55,240 nucleotides of DNA from Alphaproteobacteria bacterium (GTDB lineage Bacteria > Pseudomonadota > Alphaproteobacteria > Rhodobacterales > Rhodobacteraceae), in the NCBI GenBank assembly GCA_016869835.1, contig VGDH01000003.1:1-55240 (forward strand), read 5' to 3'. The notes beneath the pieces were generated by a model. It saw only the letters and a program-made list of their open reading frames with translations, was not told where the DNA came from and did no database searches. Made by a program: the position numbers and the translations under genes. This document shows, piece by piece, positions 41,515-48,977 of this stretch (position 1 is the first letter of the stretch; every line of letters begins with the position of its first letter).

Positions 41515-41584
41515 CCGGAATTTGGCACAAATTCCGGATCGGAAAACGGCAGTTTTCCGATCCGATTTCTGTGCCAGAAACCGG
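41515..41584. repeat. Palindrome cluster 3: three adjacent stem-loops
   Basis: Stems 41515-41524/41528-41537 (CCGGAATTTG), 41536-41547/41552-41563 (GGATCGGAAAAC) and 41562-41571/41575-41584 (CCGATTTCTG, one mismatch), with loops GCA, GGCA and TGC. Neighbouring stems share two bases at each junction. It fills the gap between the convergent oxygenase and radical SAM genes. Confidence 0.85.
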
Positions 41585-41585
41585 C

Positions 41586-42674
41586 CTAGAACAGGCTCAA
41601 CTGGTCGCCTGCCCGCGCGGGCGGCTGGAACAGATCGCAGCGCAAGGCGGGCAAGCGCGTGGCCAGCCCCAGCCGCGCCACCGCCTTTTGAAACCTTTGC
41701 GCCAACAACTCGGCCCAAAGCCCCTCGCCCGTCATCCGCCGCCCGAAGGCCGGGTCATAATCCTGCCCGCCATGCATCTCGCGCACCCGGGCCATGACCT
41801 TGGCCGCCCGGTCGGGATAATGCGCCGCCAGCCAATCCTGAAACAGCCCCGACACCTCGCGCGGCAGGCGTAGCGCGATGTAGCTCGCCGCCGCCGCCCC
41901 GGCCTCTTGCACTGCGGCCAAAATCGGCTCCAACTCATGGTCCGTCAGCCCCGGCACCACCGGGGCGACCATGGCGCGCACCGGGATGCACGCCGCCGTC
42001 AGCCGCCGGATCACCTCCAGCCGCCGGGCGGGCGTGGGGCAGCGCGGCTCCATCCTGCGGCTCAGGCCCGCGTCCAACGTGGTGACCGAAATCCCCACCC
42101 GCAGCAGCCCCTTGGCCGCCATCAGCGCCAGAATATCGATGTCGCGTTCGATCAGCGTGCCCTTGGTGGTGATCGCCAGCGGATGGTTGAACTCCGACAA
42201 GACCTCCAGCACCTCGCGCATCACCCGCGCCTCGGCCTCCACCGGCTGATAGGGGTCGGTGTTGGTGCCAATCGCCACCGTCGCCACCTTGTAGCTTTTC
42301 GCCCGCAACTCACGCTCCAGAACTGCGCCGATCCCCGGTCGCGCAATCAGCCTTGTCTCAAAATCCAGCCCCGGCGACAGGTTCAGAAAGGCGTGGCTGG
42401 GCCGGGCAAAGCAATAAACACAGCCATGTTCGCAGCCGCGATAAGGGTTGATCGACCGGTCAAACGGCAGATCGGGCGAGCGGTTGAAGGCCAGCGTCGA
42501 ACGCGCCCGTTCCTGCCGGATCTCGGTGCGCAACAGCCGGTCGGTTTCGGGCAAATCCCAGCCGTCGTCAAAGACGACCCGCGCGGCGGTCTCAAACCGC
42601 CCGCTGGCGTTTGATGCCACCCCCCGCGCCCTGAGACGCTGGCCTTGCCCGATCGTGTTTTCCCGCTGCTCCAT
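41586..42674 (-). CDS. PA0069-type radical SAM protein, spore photoproduct lyase-like, with C-terminal clamp-binding motif
   Basis: 362 residues. The radical SAM cluster is C81-x3-C85-x2-C88 (RGCEHGCVYCFARPSH), followed by a SAM barrel with VAIGTNTDPYQPVE and LAITTKGTLIERD, as in the PA0069 group related to spore photoproduct lyase. The last five residues are QLSLF (358-362), identical to the consensus peptide by which polymerases and repair proteins dock on the bacterial sliding clamp. A perfect LexA box lies 12 bp before the ATG. Together these suggest a DNA repair enzyme induced by damage and recruited to the clamp; the lesion is unknown. The short C-terminal region before the motif is Pro/Ala-rich and flexible. 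Confidence 0.88.
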   Translation of the reverse strand: MEQRENTIGQGQRLRARGVASNASGRFETAARVVFDDGWDLPETDRLLRTEIRQERARSTLAFNRSPDLPFDRSINPYRGCEHGCVYCFARPSHAFLNLSPGLDFETRLIARPGIGAVLERELRAKSYKVATVAIGTNTDPYQPVEAEARVMREVLEVLSEFNHPLAITTKGTLIERDIDILALMAAKGLLRVGISVTTLDAGLSRRMEPRCPTPARRLEVIRRLTAACIPVRAMVAPVVPGLTDHELEPILAAVQEAGAAAASYIALRLPREVSGLFQDWLAAHYPDRAAKVMARVREMHGGQDYDPAFGRRMTGEGLWAELLAQRFQKAVARLGLATRLPALRCDLFQPPARAGDQLSLF

Positions 42675-42686
42675 CTGGTCAAACTA

Positions 42687-42701
42687 GAACATTACGGGAA
42701 C
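42687..42701 (-). promoter_or_regulatory. LexA box (GTTC-N7-GTTC) before the radical SAM gene
   Basis: On the minus strand GTTCCCGTAATGTTC, a perfect direct repeat GTTC-N7-GTTC, the alphaproteobacterial (Rhodobacter/Rhizobium) LexA consensus. It ends 12 bp upstream of the radical SAM ATG at 42674, where repressor would block transcription start or early elongation. The divergent corrinoid gene starts 126 bp away on the other side. Confidence 0.75.
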
Positions 42702-42826
42702 AAATGGAATGATAAAGTCGCCCCCCTCCCCTTGCTGTCGGCTTTCGCTTGGGGCATGTCGGAAAACGCAAAGTGCAAAATCGCCTTTCACCCCATCACG
42801 GGTCCAAAGCCCCGAAGGAGCGCAGC

Positions 42827-43522
42827 ATGTCCGACGACGAAATAATCCTGTCCGAACTGAACGACGAAGAGCTTGTCCTGCAGATGCATGACGACCTCTA
42901 CGACGGTCTGAAAGAAGAGATCGAAGAGGGTGTGAACATCCTGATCGAACGCGGCTGGGCGCCCTATGACGTGCTGACCAAAGCGCTGGTCGCCGGCATG
43001 ACCATCGTCGGCGCCGACTTCCGCGACGGTATCCTGTTCGTTCCCGAAGTGCTCTTGGCCGCCAACGCGATGAAGGCCGGTATGGCCATCCTCAAGCCCT
43101 TGCTGGCCGAAACCGGTGCGCCGCGCATGGGCAAGATGGTGATCGGCACCGTCAAGGGCGACATCCACGACATCGGCAAGAATCTTGTCGCGATGATGAT
43201 GGAAGGGGCCGGGTTCGAGGTTGTCGATCTTGGCATCAACAATGCCGTCGAGAAATACCTTGAGGCGCTGGAGACCGAAAAGCCCGACATTCTGGGCATG
43301 TCGGCTCTGCTGACCACCACGATGCCCTACATGAAGGTCGTCATCGACACGATGAAGGAAAAGGGCCTGCGCGAGGAATACATCGTGCTCGTCGGCGGTG
43401 CGCCCTTGAACGAGGAATTCGGCAAGGCCATCGGTGCGGATGCCTATTGCCGCGATGCAGCCGTGGCCGTGGAAACCGCCAAGCAATTTGTTGCGCGCAA
43501 GCACAACCAGCTTGGTGCCTGA
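42827..43522 (+). CDS. Corrinoid (cobalamin-binding) protein, probable split methionine synthase part
   Basis: 231 residues: a helical cap domain (about 20-95) and a Rossmann-like B12-binding domain with D112-x-H114-x2-G117 (GDIHDIGKNLV), whose His displaces the lower ligand, then MSALLTTTM and VLVGGAPLN. The protein carries a methyl group on cobalt between methyltransferases. Similar proteins serve methylamine systems, but no MtbA or trimethylamine genes are here, and bmt and DUF1638 are, so a role in methionine synthesis is preferred. GAAGGAG precedes the ATG at 42827. A terminator follows. Confidence 0.9.
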   Translation: MSDDEIILSELNDEELVLQMHDDLYDGLKEEIEEGVNILIERGWAPYDVLTKALVAGMTIVGADFRDGILFVPEVLLAANAMKAGMAILKPLLAETGAPRMGKMVIGTVKGDIHDIGKNLVAMMMEGAGFEVVDLGINNAVEKYLEALETEKPDILGMSALLTTTMPYMKVVIDTMKEKGLREEYIVLVGGAPLNEEFGKAIGADAYCRDAAVAVETAKQFVARKHNQLGA

Positions 43523-43545
43523 GCCCGATTTGCCAACCAGGCAGC

Positions 43546-43574
43546 AAACCCCGGGCCCTTGCGCCCGGGGTTTT
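43546..43574 (+). terminator. Intrinsic terminator after the corrinoid protein gene
   Basis: Arms 43546-43556 and 43563-43573 (AAACCCCGGGC and its complement), loop of 6, then TTTTCGTTTT overlapping the stem end. The A-rich left flank would let it work in both directions. Confidence 0.85.
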
Positions 43575-43633
43575 CGTTTTGCCCCTTGGCAATTGTCACA
43601 ACCCGCCCCAGATTATGGCAGAAGGAGACGACC

Positions 43634-43789
43634 ATGCCCCTGCCCCATTTCCTCGCCCTTGTCTTTGCCGTGATCGTCGCTGCGGGCCTGACCATCTGGG
43701 CGGCCTCGGGATTTGGCCTGTCGCTGGGGGCCTTGGCGATTGCCGCCCTGCTGGCGGCCCTGGCCATCCGGGCCTTTGCATGGCCCTAA
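43634..43789 (+). CDS. Small two-helix membrane protein overlapping DUF1638
   Basis: 51 residues, nearly all hydrophobic, with two predicted membrane helices (about 4-24 and 27-47) joined by a GFG turn. AAGGAG is well placed before the ATG, and the TAA at 43787-43789 lies inside the DUF1638 start (overlap of 10 bp in another frame), which implies translational coupling. I recognise no family. It may anchor or assist the DUF1638 protein, or act only as a coupling leader. Confidence 0.7.
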   Translation: MPLPHFLALVFAVIVAAGLTIWAASGFGLSLGALAIAALLAALAIRAFAWP

Positions 43790-44442
43790 GCCTGCCCGAC
43801 GACGCCACGCTGACCGAGCGTGGCATGGAGGAGGCAGGCGTGGGCCGGGTGCTGCTTGTCGCCTGCGGTGCGCTGGCCCATGAGGTGCTGGCGCTGAAAC
43901 GGTTGAATGGCTGGGACCATCTGCACCTGCAATGCCTGCCCGCAAAGCTGCATCTTTACCCCGACCAGATCACCGCGGAAGTCGCCCGCACCGTGGCCGA
44001 ACAGCGCGGGCGCTTCGAGCGGATCTTCGTGCTTTACGCCGATTGCGGCACCGGCGGGCTTTTGCAAGCCAAATGCGCCGAGCTGGGCGTCGAGATGCTC
44101 GCCGGTCCGCATTGCTATTCCTTCTTCGAAGGCAATGACGCTTTTGCCGCCCATGCCGAGGACGAGTTTACCGCCTTCTACCTGACCGATTTCCTCGTGC
44201 GCCAGTTCGACGCTTTTGTCTGGAAACCCATGGGGCTCGACCGCCACCCTGGGCTGCGCGACATGTATTTCGGTAATTATACAAAGCTTGTCTATCAGGC
44301 GCAGACCGATGACCCCGCCCTTGATGCCAAGGCGCAGGACTGCGCGGCGCGGCTTGGCCTGGCCTATGAGCGCCGCTTCACAGGCTATGGCGATCTCGCT
44401 GTTGAAATGGCGCGCGTCGCCGCGCAGGCCCCTGCAGCCTGA
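43780..44442 (+). CDS. DUF1638 protein, probable partner of split methionine synthase
   Basis: 220 residues. LLVACGALAHEVLALKR, CLPAKLHLYPDQI and LYADCGTGGLL are DUF1638 features, with repeated conserved cysteines (CGALA, DCGTGG, HCYSFF) that could bind a metal or corrinoid. From memory, mutant-fitness work in Phaeobacter linked a DUF1638 gene next to a split methionine synthase with methionine synthesis; its chemistry is not settled and cobalamin reactivation is one idea. The gene position after the corrinoid protein agrees. The start codon lies inside the preceding small gene. Confidence 0.8.
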   Translation: MALSLPDDATLTERGMEEAGVGRVLLVACGALAHEVLALKRLNGWDHLHLQCLPAKLHLYPDQITAEVARTVAEQRGRFERIFVLYADCGTGGLLQAKCAELGVEMLAGPHCYSFFEGNDAFAAHAEDEFTAFYLTDFLVRQFDAFVWKPMGLDRHPGLRDMYFGNYTKLVYQAQTDDPALDAKAQDCAARLGLAYERRFTGYGDLAVEMARVAAQAPAA

Positions 44443-44449
44443 CCGCGCC

Positions 44450-45838
44450 ATGGATCTGCCTGCCAGCCTATTGCAAGATCTTTCTGCCCTGCTTGGCGAA
44501 AGATTTTCGACCGCCACCGCCGAACGCGCGCTGCATGCCCAAAGTGAAAGCCACATTGGCGCCGGCTTGCCCGATGCCGTGGCCTATCCGGCCGATACGG
44601 CCGAGGTCAGCCGCATTGCCACCCTTTGCGCGGCCCATGGCGTGCCTCTCGTGGCCTGGGGGGCGGGAAGCTCGCTTGAAGGTCATGCGCTGGCGGTCAA
44701 GGGCGGCATCACGGTGGATTTCCGTGACATGAACCGGATCATTGCCGTGCAGCCCGAGGATATGCTTTGCACCGTGCAGCCCGGCCTGACGCGGGAGGCG
44801 CTGAACCAGGCGCTGCGCGACACCGGCCTGTTCTTTCCTGTCGATCCCGGGGCTAATGCCTCGCTTGGCGGGATGGCCGCCACCCGCGCCAGCGGCACGA
44901 CAGCGGTGCGCTATGGCACGATGCGCGACAATGTTCTGGGGCTTGAGGTGGTGCTGGCGGGGGGCGCGGTGATCCGCACCGGCACCGCCGCGCCGAAATC
45001 GTCTGCCGGGTATGACCTGACCGCGCTTTTCGTAGGGGCCGAAGGTACGCTTGGCCTCATCACCGAGTTGATATTGCGCCTGCAGGGCCAGCCCGAGGCG
45101 GTTTCGGCGGCGAGTTGCGGCTTTACCGACATGGCCGCCGCTGTGGCCTGCGTCATCGAAACGATCCAGACCGGCCTTCCCATGGCCCGGATCGAGTTTC
45201 TCGATCCCGCCACCGTGGCGGCCTGCAACGCCTTTTCCGGCACCGACTTACCGCTATGCCCGCAACTTCTTGTCGAATTTCACGGCGCGCCCGAGGCTGT
45301 GGCCGCCGATGCCCGGCGTTTTGGCGACATCGCCGCCCGCCATGGCTCTACCGGGTTTCACTGGGCGACCGCGACCGAGGACCGCACCCGGCTGTGGAAC
45401 ATGCGCCATAACGCCTATCGGGCCATTCTGGCCAGCCGCCCCGGCGCAAAGGCGATCGTTACCGATGTCTGCGTGCCGATCTCGGCCCTGGCGCAGGCGG
45501 TCGAAGACACCCGCGCCGACATCGCCGAAAGCGGGCTTTCCGGCTCGATCCTTGGCCATGTCGGCGATGGGAACTTCCACGCCATTTTGCTGATCGACCC
45601 CGCCGATGAGGTCGAAATCGCCCGCGCCAAGTGGCTTGCCACCCGCATGGCCGAACGCGCCCTGGCGCTGGGCGGCACCATCACCGGCGAACATGGCGTG
45701 GGCTTTGGCAAGCTGCCGCTGATGGCGGCCGAACATGGGGCCGCCTGGGCGGTGATGGGGCAGATCAAACGCGCGCTTGATCCGCTGGATCTGATGAACC
45801 CCGGCAAGCTGGTGCCACAAGCCACGGAAACCCCATGA
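44450..45838 (+). CDS. FAD-binding oxidoreductase, D-lactate/glycolate dehydrogenase-like (GlcD family)
   Basis: 462 residues. The PCMH-type FAD domain has PLVAWGAGSSLEGHAL and VDPGANASLGGMAATRASGTTAVRYG, and the C-terminal domain ends with GEHGVGFGKLPLM, the family signature, and LMNPGKLVP. It oxidises a 2-hydroxy acid, most likely D-lactate, passing electrons to cytochrome c or quinone. It begins 7 bp after the DUF1638 stop and overlaps the next gene by 4 bp, forming a tail of the same operon. The functional link to methionine synthesis is unclear. Confidence 0.9.
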   Translation: MDLPASLLQDLSALLGERFSTATAERALHAQSESHIGAGLPDAVAYPADTAEVSRIATLCAAHGVPLVAWGAGSSLEGHALAVKGGITVDFRDMNRIIAVQPEDMLCTVQPGLTREALNQALRDTGLFFPVDPGANASLGGMAATRASGTTAVRYGTMRDNVLGLEVVLAGGAVIRTGTAAPKSSAGYDLTALFVGAEGTLGLITELILRLQGQPEAVSAASCGFTDMAAAVACVIETIQTGLPMARIEFLDPATVAACNAFSGTDLPLCPQLLVEFHGAPEAVAADARRFGDIAARHGSTGFHWATATEDRTRLWNMRHNAYRAILASRPGAKAIVTDVCVPISALAQAVEDTRADIAESGLSGSILGHVGDGNFHAILLIDPADEVEIARAKWLATRMAERALALGGTITGEHGVGFGKLPLMAAEHGAAWAVMGQIKRALDPLDLMNPGKLVPQATETP

Positions 45839-46215
45839 CCCCCGACGATTTCGCCCGCGCCTTTGCCTATGCCTTTGGCGATCAGAACGCCGATGCCCTG
45901 GCCGAGCTTCTGACCGATGAAGGCACGGTGCAGAGCTTGACCGGGATCTGGGCCGAAGGGCGCGCGGCCGCGCGCGAGGCATTCAAGGCCGAAGCAGCCG
46001 GCATTTTCGCCCATGCCCGGCTGGTCACGGGCAAGGGCACGGTCTCGCCGCTTGGCCCGACTGTCGCGCTCTTGCGGCAGCGCTTCGTGGTGACCGGGGC
46101 GATCGAGGAAACCGGCGCGGAACTGCCGCGCTTCGGTGCCATGCTGGTGGCGGTCCTGCAATCGGACAGCCTGAACTGGCGCGCGGTCAGCCTTACCTTC
46201 ACCGTTCTTTCCTGA
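45835..46215 (+). CDS. SnoaL/DUF4440-like small protein
   Basis: 126 residues with the cone-shaped alpha+beta fold pattern of SnoaL/DUF4440 (FARAFAYAFGDQNADALAELLTDEGTVQSLTGIWAEGRAAAREAF). Such proteins are isomerases, hydrolases or ligand-binding proteins; nothing here decides which. It overlaps the oxidoreductase gene by ATGA and is the last gene of the run. A dispersed repeat copy follows 46 bp after its stop. Confidence 0.75.
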   Translation: MTPDDFARAFAYAFGDQNADALAELLTDEGTVQSLTGIWAEGRAAAREAFKAEAAGIFAHARLVTGKGTVSPLGPTVALLRQRFVVTGAIEETGAELPRFGAMLVAVLQSDSLNWRAVSLTFTVLS

Positions 46216-46261
46216 CACGCTGACCCGGCCAGGCTGCGTCGACCTCGTCGCTTGGCGCGCA

Positions 46262-46293
46262 GCCCCGACGAGAAGCCGAAGGCGCCCGAGGAG
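46262..46293 (-). repeat. Dispersed 3'-end repeat, copy R4
   Basis: On the minus strand CTCCTCGGGCGCCTTCGGC followed by TTCTCGTCGGGGC, 30 of 32 identical to copy R2 at 9712. It lies between the convergent stops of the SnoaL-like gene and recN. Confidence 0.75.
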
Positions 46294-46316
46294 CTCGGCG
46301 AAACCGCCCGGCGCCG

Positions 46317-47957
46317 TCAGACCAACAGCGCGCGCGCCGCCTCGCGCGCGGCATCGGTGACAGTATCGCCTGCCAGCATCCGGGCGATTTCCTCAATCCG
46401 CTCGCCCGCCGAAAGTGCGGCAACACGCGACAGCGTCGCGCCGTTTTCCACCTGCTTCGACACCTGCCAGTGAGAGGCGCCCTTGGCGGCAACCTGCGGG
46501 CTATGGGTGACAACCAGCACCTGCGCCCGGTCCGACAGCGCCTTCAGCCGCCGCCCGACCGCATCCGCCGTCGCCCCGCCGACCCCCCGGTCGATCTCGT
46601 CAAAGATCATCGTCATGCCGGGGCTATCGCCCATCAGGCACACCTTCAGCGCCAGAAGAAACCGGCTGAGTTCCCCGCCCGAGGCGATCTTGTTCAAGGG
46701 CCCGGCCGGTGCGCCGGGGTTGGTAGCGACCGTAAAGGTCACCGCATCCACCCCCTCGGGCCCTGGCTCACCGGCGCTCACCTCGGTGACAAAGACCGCG
46801 CGCTCCATCTTCAGCGGCGCGAGTTCGGCCGCCATGGCGGCATCCAGCCGCCCCGCCGCCGCCTTGCGCGCTGTGGTCAATGCCTCGGCCTTTTGCCCAA
46901 AGGCGGCATCTGCCTCGGCCACGGCCTTTTCAAGCTTGGCCAGCCCTGCTGCCCCGCCATCGATGGCGGCCAGCCGCGCCCGCGCCGCATCGGCGAAAAA
47001 GCCCAAGTCGTCGGGCAGCACATTATGCTTGCGCGCCAAGGCCCGGATCGCGAAAAGCCGCTCTTCCAAAGCCTCAAGCTCGGCCGGGTTGAAATCCAGA
47101 CCGCTTAGCGCCTCTTCAACCCCGCCAACCGCCTCGCCCAGTTCGATCAGGGCCCGGTTCAGCGCCCCTATTGCCGCGTCCAGCCGCCCCTCGGCCCGGT
47201 CAGACGCACCTTCCAGCCAGCGCATCGCATCGCGCATCGCCCCTTCCGCGCCCTCGGCCAAGGCCCCATGGGCGCGCATGACATCGGCGCGGATCCGTTC
47301 CGCCCCCTGCATCAGGCGGCGGCGGGCATCAAGCGTGGCCTCCTCACCCGGCAAGGGGTTCAGCTTGTCCAGTTCTGCCACCGCGTGACGCAGAAAGTCC
47401 TCCTCGCCCTGCGCCCGCTCGAGGGCAAGGCGCGCCGCCTCAAGTGCGCCCCGCGCCTCGGCCCGCGCGCGCCAAGCGGCGCGCACCCCGGTTAGATCCC
47501 GCCCGGCAAAGGCATCAAGAAGCTGCCGATGCCCGCGCGGGTTCAACAACCCCCGGTCGTCATGCTGACCATGCAGCTCGACCAAGGTCTCGGAAAGGTC
47601 ACGCAACACCTCGCCCGTCACGCGCCGGTCATTGACCCAGGCCGTCTTGCGCCCGTCAGCCGTGTTGATACGGCGCAAGATCAACTCGCCCTCTTCCACC
47701 TCGATCCCGGCCTCTGCCAGAACCGCATGGGCCGGATGGGCAGCATCCAGATCAAAGACCGCCACCACCTCGCCCTGCGCCGCGCCAACGCGCACCAGAT
47801 CCGCCCGGCCCCGCCAGCCTAGCACAAAGCCCAAGGCATCAAGCAAAATGGACTTGCCCGCTCCGGTCTCGCCGGTTAGCACGTTCAACCCCGGCCCCAA
47901 GGCCAGAGCAAGCCGATCAATGATCAGCACATCGCGGATTTCAAGCGTGCGCAGCAT
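46317..47957 (-). CDS. recN: DNA repair protein RecN
   Basis: 546 residues, an SMC-like ATPase of double-strand break repair. Walker A is GETGAGKSILLDAL, the signature motif SGGELSRFLLALK, and Walker B IFDEIDRGVGG; two helical coiled-coil arms (about 155-360) are Ala-, Arg- and Glu-rich. It is the last gene of the minus-strand block ddl to recN. The 36 bp before its ATG hold no GTTC-N7-GTTC box, so any SOS control would have to act further upstream. Confidence 0.95.
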   Translation of the reverse strand: MLRTLEIRDVLIIDRLALALGPGLNVLTGETGAGKSILLDALGFVLGWRGRADLVRVGAAQGEVVAVFDLDAAHPAHAVLAEAGIEVEEGELILRRINTADGRKTAWVNDRRVTGEVLRDLSETLVELHGQHDDRGLLNPRGHRQLLDAFAGRDLTGVRAAWRARAEARGALEAARLALERAQGEEDFLRHAVAELDKLNPLPGEEATLDARRRLMQGAERIRADVMRAHGALAEGAEGAMRDAMRWLEGASDRAEGRLDAAIGALNRALIELGEAVGGVEEALSGLDFNPAELEALEERLFAIRALARKHNVLPDDLGFFADAARARLAAIDGGAAGLAKLEKAVAEADAAFGQKAEALTTARKAAAGRLDAAMAAELAPLKMERAVFVTEVSAGEPGPEGVDAVTFTVATNPGAPAGPLNKIASGGELSRFLLALKVCLMGDSPGMTMIFDEIDRGVGGATADAVGRRLKALSDRAQVLVVTHSPQVAAKGASHWQVSKQVENGATLSRVAALSAGERIEEIARMLAGDTVTDAAREAARALLV

Positions 47958-47993
47958 ATGGGCCCCGTCGGCTGGGCACTCTCGCCCCCTCGC

Positions 47994-48848
47994 TTACAAC
48001 CACTCGCCCCTGATCATCTGGCGATAGATCGTCGAGAGCCAGTTGGTGCCCTTTGCCTCGGGGGCAAGCCCCTGCCCTTTCAGAAGGCGGAAACTGTCCT
48101 CGTAGAAGGGGCTGGACTGATAGTTATAGCCCAGGATCGCCGCAGCGGTCTGCGCCTCATCGGCAAAGCCCAGCGCTAGATAGGCCTCGACCAAACGGTG
48201 CAGCGCCTCGGCGGTGTGGGTGGTGGTCTGGAAATCCTGCACCACCACCTTGAAGCGGTTGATGGCGGCCGGATAATTCTTGCGCTTGAGGTAATAGCGC
48301 CCGATTTCCATTTCCTTGCCCGCGAGATGGTCGAAGGCAAGATCGAATTTCATCATCGCCGACTTGGCATATTCGCTGTCGGGATATTGCTCGATCACAA
48401 CGCGCAAGGATTGGAGCGCCTGAAAGGTCAGGCCCTGATCGCGGCCGACCTCGTCGATCTCGTCATAATAGGACAGGGCCATGAGATATTGGGCATAGGC
48501 CGCATCCTCATCGCCGGGGTAGAAGTCGAGATAGCGCTGCGCGGCGATCCGGGCCTCTTCATATTCCTTCGATTTGTGCAGGACAAAAGCCTGCATGATC
48601 AACCCGCGCTTGGCCCATTCGGTATAGGGATAAAGCCGCTCGACCTCGGCAAAGTAGCGCAGGCTGCCGCCCGGCTTGCGCGCCGTTTCCAGGATCAGCT
48701 CGCCGCGCTTGTAAATCTCTTCGGGCGGCAGATCGTCCAGCGGGGCTTCCCTCTTGGTGCTCAGACCCCCGGCGCAAGCCCCAAGCGACCCGGCCAGCAG
48801 CGCCACGCACACCCCCCGCCGCACCGCTTTGAAGAAATCGCCTGCCAT
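47994..48848 (-). CDS. bamD: Outer membrane assembly lipoprotein BamD
   Basis: 284 residues. The signal peptide ends in the lipobox LGAC (Cys25), followed by TPR-like helices: LPPEEIYKRGELIL, RYFAEVERLYPYTEWAKRGLIMQAF and AAQRYLDFYPGDEDAAYAQYLMALSYYDEI are the BamD signature. It anchors in the outer membrane and works with BamA to fold outer membrane proteins. The order lpxC-bamD-recN is conserved in alphaproteobacteria, linking envelope assembly to the division cluster. Confidence 0.95.
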   Translation of the reverse strand: MAGDFFKAVRRGVCVALLAGSLGACAGGLSTKREAPLDDLPPEEIYKRGELILETARKPGGSLRYFAEVERLYPYTEWAKRGLIMQAFVLHKSKEYEEARIAAQRYLDFYPGDEDAAYAQYLMALSYYDEIDEVGRDQGLTFQALQSLRVVIEQYPDSEYAKSAMMKFDLAFDHLAGKEMEIGRYYLKRKNYPAAINRFKVVVQDFQTTTHTAEALHRLVEAYLALGFADEAQTAAAILGYNYQSSPFYEDSFRLLKGQGLAPEAKGTNWLSTIYRQMIRGEWL

Positions 48849-48929
48849 CTTCCGAATATCCTGTGCTCACTCAGCCCGGCACCACTAGATCAAGTCGGTG
48901 CGCAGCATACACCGTTTGTCGTAGCACAG

Positions 48930-48966
48930 AAAAATCCGGGGCGCAAAACGGCTTTCGCAGCCCCGG
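48930..48966 (-). terminator. Intrinsic terminator after lpxC
   Basis: On the minus strand CCGGGGC...GCCCCGG (48966-48936) with an inner GCGAAA/TTTTGC stem, followed by ATTTTTC. It lies just after the lpxC stop, so bamD probably has its own promoter. Confidence 0.8.
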
Positions 48967-48977
48967 TGCATAGATTG

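Noticed and set aside
42749-42826. Longer start for the corrinoid protein
   Set aside because: The added 26 residues are basic and unlike the family, while GAAGGAG directly precedes the ATG at 42827.
47958-47993. LexA box before recN
   Set aside because: No GTTC-N7-GTTC is present in the short gap in front of recN.
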